Of a DNA stretch of 64,000 nucleotides, positions 59,801 through 64,000 are shown piece after piece. Where the stretch lies: the NCBI RefSeq assembly GCF_902150045.1, contig NZ_CABFVU010000001.1, positions 2,170,001 to 2,234,000 on the forward strand. Reading direction: 5' to 3'. The notes under the pieces are model-generated. The model was given only the letters and a program-made list of their open reading frames with translations. It had not been told where the DNA came from and ran no database searches. The stretch comes from Chitinophaga polysaccharea (GTDB taxonomy: Bacteria > Bacteroidota > Bacteroidia > Chitinophagales > Chitinophagaceae). Both the position numbers and the translations under genes were made by a program. Within the stretch, counting starts at the first letter, position 1, and each line of letters starts with the position of its first letter.

Positions 59801-60581
59801 TGATGGAAGGGTCGAGTACGCGCAGAAAGGGTTTGCCATCCATGTAGGAGAAGGCAAATTTTCCGTCGAGGTCATCGGTAAGGGAATAGCCGTATAGTGA
59901 TAACAGCTTATTCTTTTCCTTGTCCCAGTTCCGGAGTGTATCGAAATAGAACGGGCCGTTTTTCTGCAGGAGTTGCAGGAACAGGGCTGTTTTATGAACG
60001 CATAGCGCATGTTCTGTTTCGTCGCAGGTGCAATGCGTATCAAAAAACCGTTCTTCATTCCGTTGGATGATCATCGGAAACTCTTTCCCGTTAAGCGTTA
60101 GTACAGCTTCTACCTTTTCATCTTTAGCCAGGTTTATTTTGGCGGGATGTTTTTTGGCAATTTCCTCTGCCTCTGCCAGTATGGTACCGGATGTAAGCAG
60201 TTTAATGGATTTAATATCGATAGACTTCATTTTAATCAGCGTATGCTGCTGATCAAACTGTGTGTCGAAGCTCTCGAAATGATTTTTGTCCAGCATTTCC
60301 TGGAGCTGGAACAGCGCTGCGGCTTCGTGCCGGCAGATGTCGCCCAGGTTGTAAGGGCATTGACACCGGATAGACATACCGCTTGTTTCCCCATACTTGT
60401 TGATGGAAACACGGTAGTAATTGGCATGTGTGTCGCTCTTTACGCGGAAGGTAGCTGTTTTCAGCACCGGGTCTGCCTCGATGAGTTCAACGCCCCCGGA
60501 AGAAAAAATACGCTTCCCCCTGCGGATCACTTCATCAGTGCCGTTGTTGTAAACATATTTTAGCAAATGGGGTAGCGACAT
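56844..60581 (-). CDS. SNF2-family DEAD/DEAH ATPase with two SWIM zinc fingers
   Basis: A 1245-residue RapA/SNF2-type DNA translocase. The N-terminal half has two SWIM-like fingers, Cys73-x-Cys75 ... Cys83-x-His85 and Cys184-x-Cys186 ... Cys194-x-His196. The C-terminal half has the full helicase set: [12 protein letters not shown] (about residue 808), [17 protein letters not shown], then [40 protein letters not shown]. Such proteins remodel protein-DNA complexes, possibly RNA polymerase. They can belong to defence systems, but here there are no partners, so a housekeeping role is more likely. Confidence 0.92.
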   Translation of the reverse strand: [1245 protein letters not shown]

Positions 60582-60807
60582 ACTATACGTTGTTGCCCGC
60601 TTTTATTATCAGCAAAAGGGTTAATAGATATATCAAAAAAACTTAACAGCTGATAAAAAGGCAATCCACAAAAGTAAGCAGAAAATTTCTAATAACCCGC
60701 AGCCAGGCCATTAACAACCCGTTAATCGCTGTTCATTTGCGCGGTCATTGCAACGCCCATTTTTCAATATAATTTTCTTTAAATATAGATGCCTGTTTAT
60801 CAACTAT

Positions 60808-61602
60808 TTACCGTATATGACGCAGGTATCTTTCCAGTGAAAAATCTACCGCTTCCCGGGCTCCTGTTTTAATATATTTTCCAAAAGCGCCATACATCGC
60901 ATCATAATTCAGCGGTTTTATGGCGGCATGCAGGGCATTGATTTCCTTTGCCGATACGGGAATATTATTTGGATAGCTATACATCACTGATACTGTTTTC
61001 CTGTCGGAAGATACCTGTATAACATCTCCCACCAGCAAACAGCCTTTCCCGGCAGGGGCATACAACACGTTACCGCCCGGGAAATGACCACCGCACAGTA
61101 CCAGCCTGATACCATCCCATAGCGGCAGCTCTCCGCCATCCCATAGTTTGATCACGTCATCATGGCGTTGCAGCCACCCGGCATCCAGCTGATGTACATA
61201 AACAGGGATATTACCAAAAGCATGGCTCCATTCCACGATGGTGGAAAAATAATGCGGATGGGAGAGGGCAATGGCTTTTATGCCGCCAAGCTGCCGGATG
61301 ATATTTATCGTAGAGGCGTCGAGGTTAGCAATGCAATCCCAGAGGATATTCCCCGAAGGGGTGATCAGTAAATGCGCCCGTTGCCCAATGGCAAAATCGG
61401 GCGTGGTGTAAATGGCGTACAGGTCGGGCGCTACCATTTCTATAATATTCCGGTGGGTTTTCTGCACCTGCTCCAGAGTGGTCCAGCTCTGGCCATTGGG
61501 ATTAACGTATTGCCGGTCATCTTCACAAATAGGGCAGTGTTCCGGCGCCTGGCCGGCGGCATCATATTGCACACCGCAGGTGCTGCACAGATAGTGTATC
61601 AT
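60808..61602 (-). CDS. MBL-fold protein with rubredoxin-like zinc knuckle
   Basis: A 264-residue protein. The N-terminus has a rubredoxin-type knuckle (YLCSTCGVQYD ... HCPICEDDRQY, four Cys). The rest is an MBL fold, but the metal motif reads SHPHYFST instead of HxHxDH: the Asp and third His are missing, while GGHFPGGNVLY and LLVGDVIQV keep later ligand positions. It may bind one metal or be non-hydrolytic. It lies upstream in direction of the SNF2 gene with a 226-bp gap, so a shared operon is uncertain. Confidence 0.8.
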   Translation of the reverse strand: MIHYLCSTCGVQYDAAGQAPEHCPICEDDRQYVNPNGQSWTTLEQVQKTHRNIIEMVAPDLYAIYTTPDFAIGQRAHLLITPSGNILWDCIANLDASTINIIRQLGGIKAIALSHPHYFSTIVEWSHAFGNIPVYVHQLDAGWLQRHDDVIKLWDGGELPLWDGIRLVLCGGHFPGGNVLYAPAGKGCLLVGDVIQVSSDRKTVSVMYSYPNNIPVSAKEINALHAAIKPLNYDAMYGAFGKYIKTGAREAVDFSLERYLRHIR

Positions 61603-61677
61603 GGCATTATCTTTTAGAAGACAGAATATAGGATTTTTTGGTTAGAGTGGAGTAGAAGACCGAGGCAGTCTCTCCGC

Positions 61678-62400
61678 TTACCCTGCAATAAGCTCCCCAT
61701 CCCTGAACAGGGGTAATACATTCGCTTCATCGGCAGTAAGACAGTAATGTATATCTTTTTCCAGGCCATATTGCGCCAGGCGCTTATAGTGAGAGGCCTG
61801 CCTCATGAAGGTATAGATGTCGTTTTTGGCGGAGTGATAAAGGGTTTCAGCAGCAATGGCAGAGTCGCAGTTTACGTCAAAATGTTGTTTGATACGGCTT
61901 ACCACGGCGCCGGCAAACAGCGTGTCTTCCATATTTACGCGGTCTTTCCATGCAGCACAGCCCAGTATCACGTTCTGGTTTTGCGCCACCAGGTAATCGC
62001 AAACAGCGCTGATGTTAGGGAAGGAGCCGGTAATGATCTGTATGGCATCTTTGGCCATGTGTAATAATTTGGTACCGTTGGTGGTGGTGAGTACCAGCGT
62101 TTTATTTTCCACGAATTCACGGGGATATTCAAAAGGAGAGTTGCCATATGCCAGCCCTTCCGCGATCCTGCCATCTCTTTCGCCGGCGGTGATACCACCT
62201 ATGGCACGGCCTATATTCACACATTCTTCCACGCTGGCTACCGGTATTACACGGGAAGCGCCGTTATACAGGGCAGTACAAATAGTAGAAGTAGCGCGCA
62301 ATACATCTATAATAACTACAATGCTGTTTTTTACATCAAATAAATGTAACAATGCCGGAGATAAACATACTTCCAGGCTGGGTTTATTGCTTTCTGTCAT
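61678..62400 (-). CDS. comB: 2-phosphosulfolactate phosphatase family protein
   Basis: A ComB-type phosphatase (240 aa): VVIIDVLRATSTICTALYNG, then GERDGRIAEGLAYGNSPFEY, LTTTNGTKLLHMAK and LGCAAWKDRVNMEDTLFAGA. ComB dephosphorylates 2-phosphosulfolactate in coenzyme M synthesis in archaea. Many bacteria without coenzyme M keep a homologue, possibly for sulfolactate or a related sulfonate. No sulfonate pathway genes are adjacent. It is 16 bp downstream of the SRPBCC gene and co-transcribed. Confidence 0.9.
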   Translation of the reverse strand: MTESNKPSLEVCLSPALLHLFDVKNSIVVIIDVLRATSTICTALYNGASRVIPVASVEECVNIGRAIGGITAGERDGRIAEGLAYGNSPFEYPREFVENKTLVLTTTNGTKLLHMAKDAIQIITGSFPNISAVCDYLVAQNQNVILGCAAWKDRVNMEDTLFAGAVVSRIKQHFDVNCDSAIAAETLYHSAKNDIYTFMRQASHYKRLAQYGLEKDIHYCLTADEANVLPLFRDGELIAG

Positions 62401-62416
62401 TCAGTTGCGTTTTGTT

Positions 62417-62890
62417 TTAATCAAGGATCACCCTCCACTTCTCACTCTCTGCGTAATCCTTAATGGTATTATTTCTTTCCTGCAGGAGCCTGGTCATATA
62501 TTTTTGCAGGTAGAACCGCTCAAATACTCTTCCAAACCAGCCATAAGGAGTGCCAAAGTTCATGATATCAATCATCACAGTGGCATTTTCTATCTGTTTA
62601 AAATAATGTTCATGATTCAAATGGGTAAAATCCCCGTCAGTCATTTGATCAGTAAATGATTCATTCTGACGCATGGCGGTGATTTTAGTGGTTAGCTCCC
62701 TCATTTTCCCAAGATGCTTTGCTCTCCAGGTCACTGTTTCATTATAGGATATCAGGCCGTTGGTGCGGCCTTTTATCGCATCTTCCTGCCGGTGCGACAT
62801 ACTTCGCTTGTGTAGCGTAATGCTCCTGCTCAGGTCAAAAACCCTTTCCAGCGGGGCATAGATAACGGTAGTTAAATGAATAGTAGGCAT
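62417..62890 (-). CDS. SRPBCC-family (START-like) ligand-binding protein
   Basis: A 157-aa protein of the cyclase/dehydrase-like SRPBCC superfamily: TTVIYAPLERVFDLSRSITL, then RSMSHRQEDAIKGRTNGLIS and VTWRAKHLGKMRELTTKITA, ending in a helix (FERFYLQKYMTRLLQERNNT) that closes the hydrophobic cavity. The start MPTIHLTTV at 62890 places strand 1 at the N-terminus. It is followed by comB and preceded, 91 bp away, by gcvT. Its ligand is unknown. Confidence 0.8.
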   Translation of the reverse strand: MPTIHLTTVIYAPLERVFDLSRSITLHKRSMSHRQEDAIKGRTNGLISYNETVTWRAKHLGKMRELTTKITAMRQNESFTDQMTDGDFTHLNHEHYFKQIENATVMIDIMNFGTPYGWFGRVFERFYLQKYMTRLLQERNNTIKDYAESEKWRVILD

Positions 62891-62981
62891 AGATATGGCA
62901 ATAAAATACAAAAATTCCGGTGCGCCGGAAACTTTCCAGGCACCGAAATTAACAACTTTAACCGGCTATTCATACATATTC

Positions 62982-64000
62982 CTAGCCCAGGAAAGGCACT
63001 TTTACCACTTTTGCTTTCAGGAGCTTGTCCCTTACTGCAATAAAAATTTCAGTATCCAATGCAGCAAAAGCCGTTTTCACATAGCCAAGACCGATAGCCT
63101 TCTGCATAGATGGCGACTGGGTTCCGGAGGTTACACGACCAATTGTGTTACCTGCAGCATCTTTAATTTCGTAATCGTGGCGCGGAATGCCCTTATCTAT
63201 CATTTCAAAACCTACCAGTTTTTTGCTTACGCCTTCTGCTTTTTGTTTTGCGAATAACTCGCTGGAGGTAAATGGTTTGGTGAATTTGGTGATCCATCCC
63301 AAACCTGCTTCCAGCGGGGAAGTAGTGTCATCGATATCATTTCCGTAAAGGCAAAATCCCATTTCGAGGCGAAGCGTATCGCGGGCTCCCAAACCGATAG
63401 GCTTAAGACCCTTAGGCCCACCTTCTGCGAAGATGGCATTCCAGATCTTATCTGCAGCCCCGTCCTTGTCTTCAAAATATATTTCAATACCACCGGCGCC
63501 GGTGTAACCTGTTGCACTGATCACTACGTTATCCACACCAGCAAAAGTTCCCTTGGTAAAGGTGTAGTACTTCATGTTTACCAGGTCTACTTCTGTGAGC
63601 GGTTGCAGGATACTTGTAGCGTTAGGGCCCTGGATAGCCAGCAAACAGGTTTTATCGGAAATGTTGTGCATTTCCACTCCTTTGGTATTAAACCCGGAGA
63701 TCCAGTTCCAGTCTTTTTCGATATTACTGGCGTTTACCACCAGCATGTATACTTTGTTTTCTTCAATGCAATAAACGAGCAGGTCGTCTACAATACCGCC
63801 CTCATTGTTTGGCAGGCAGCTGTACTGGGCTTTACCAGCGGTTAGTTTGGAGGCATCGTTGCTGGTAACACGCTGGATCAGATCCAATGCGTTTTCACCC
63901 TTTAAAATAAATTCGCCCATGTGGCTTACATCAAACACGCCGGCGTTGGTACGCACCGCCTGGTGCTCATCGTTAATACCAGTGTAGGAAATAGGCATGT
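62982..64000 (-). CDS. gcvT: Glycine cleavage system aminomethyltransferase (5' end outside window)
   Basis: The T-protein transfers the methylene group from the aminomethyl-lipoyl H-protein to tetrahydrofolate and releases ammonia. Visible landmarks: the folate-binding N-terminal region [67 protein letters not shown] and [21 protein letters not shown] Met at 63998 is in frame, but family members have about 25 more residues upstream, so the real start lies beyond the window edge. Confidence 0.95.
   Translation of the reverse strand, partial: MPISYTGINDEHQAVRTNAGVFDVSHMGEFILKGENALDLIQRVTSNDASKLTAGKAQYSCLPNNEGGIVDDLLVYCIEENKVYMLVVNASNIEKDWNWISGFNTKGVEMHNISDKTCLLAIQGPNATSILQPLTEVDLVNMKYYTFTKGTFAGVDNVVISATGYTGAGGIEIYFEDKDGAADKIWNAIFAEGGPKGLKPIGLGARDTLRLEMGFCLYGNDIDDTTSPLEAGLGWITKFTKPFTSSELFAKQKAEGVSKKLVGFEMIDKGIPRHDYEIKDAAGNTIGRVTSGTQSPSMQKAIGLGYVKTAFAALDTEIFIAVRDKLLKAKVVKVPFLG

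Noticed and set aside
56844..60581. SNF2 helicase as a defence gene
   Set aside because: No nuclease, methyltransferase or other partner is adjacent and the gene stands alone among housekeeping genes.

Overview
The window is chromosomal DNA of a Bacteroidota bacterium, most likely a Chitinophaga-like member of the Chitinophagaceae. This is inferred from promoters with a TTTG / TAnnTTTG pattern, an ECF sigma factor with a FecR-type anti-sigma, MG2-domain and GH76 secreted proteins, an ISAon1-type IS, LytS/LytTR signalling remnants and tRNA-Asn genes without encoded CCA. Both ends cut a gene: an ABC exporter on the left and gcvT on the right.

Region 1 (1-2.6 kb) has the ABC exporter and a sigma/anti-sigma pair. 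Region 2 (2.7-10.6 kb) is an AT-rich defence island of six same-strand genes: vsr, a 5-methylcytosine methyltransferase with an N-terminal HTH, an EcoRII-type nuclease, and after a 346-bp gap a three-gene module. The first protein of that module joins an EcoRII-N-like DNA-recognition domain to an Hsp90/MORC-type GHKL ATPase and a histidine-kinase-like ATPase. It is followed by a receiver-like protein and a soluble MBL-fold hydrolase. The recognition domain expected on the nuclease therefore sits on a signalling ATPase. I regard this as the strongest candidate for an undescribed system.

Region 3 (10.7-13.5 kb) holds small regulators, a protein with four HHPxG repeats and a response regulator split over two overlapping ORFs. 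Region 4 (13.9-17.0 kb) is the second candidate system. A promoter is followed by two short leader ORFs rich in His, Gln, Phe, Tyr and Asn, each followed by an intrinsic terminator; the first has a perfect competing antiterminator. Then comes an array of tRNA-like elements: one without an anticodon arm, Gln-, His-, Tyr- and Phe-like ones, and one in circularly permuted order. A soluble slipin follows, then ywbE and peptidyl-tRNA hydrolase 2. This looks like tRNA-stress attenuation in front of tRNA-like RNAs.

Region 5 (17.1-29.4 kb) is housekeeping: an outer-membrane protein, recD-recC-recB, a LolA-like protein, a GH76 lipoprotein and tmk. Region 6 (29.4-37.3 kb) lies between two identical tRNA-Asn genes and looks like a plastic spot: gene remnants, a LytS-LytTR deletion pseudogene, an MG2 protein, a split HipBST-like toxin-antitoxin locus and an ISAon1-type insertion. 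Region 7 (37.4-47.6 kb) has an ArnT-like glycosyltransferase, a Rieske protein, hflX, an S9 peptidase, an enoyl-CoA hydratase, a beta-barrel protein and a hybrid histidine kinase. Region 8 (47.6-56.6 kb) is a kdp potassium-uptake operon with two microproteins, a porin, and KdpD split into a sensor domain and a separate kinase, without KdpE. Region 9 (56.8-64 kb) has a double-SWIM SNF2 helicase, a rubredoxin-like MBL protein, comB, a SRPBCC protein and gcvT.
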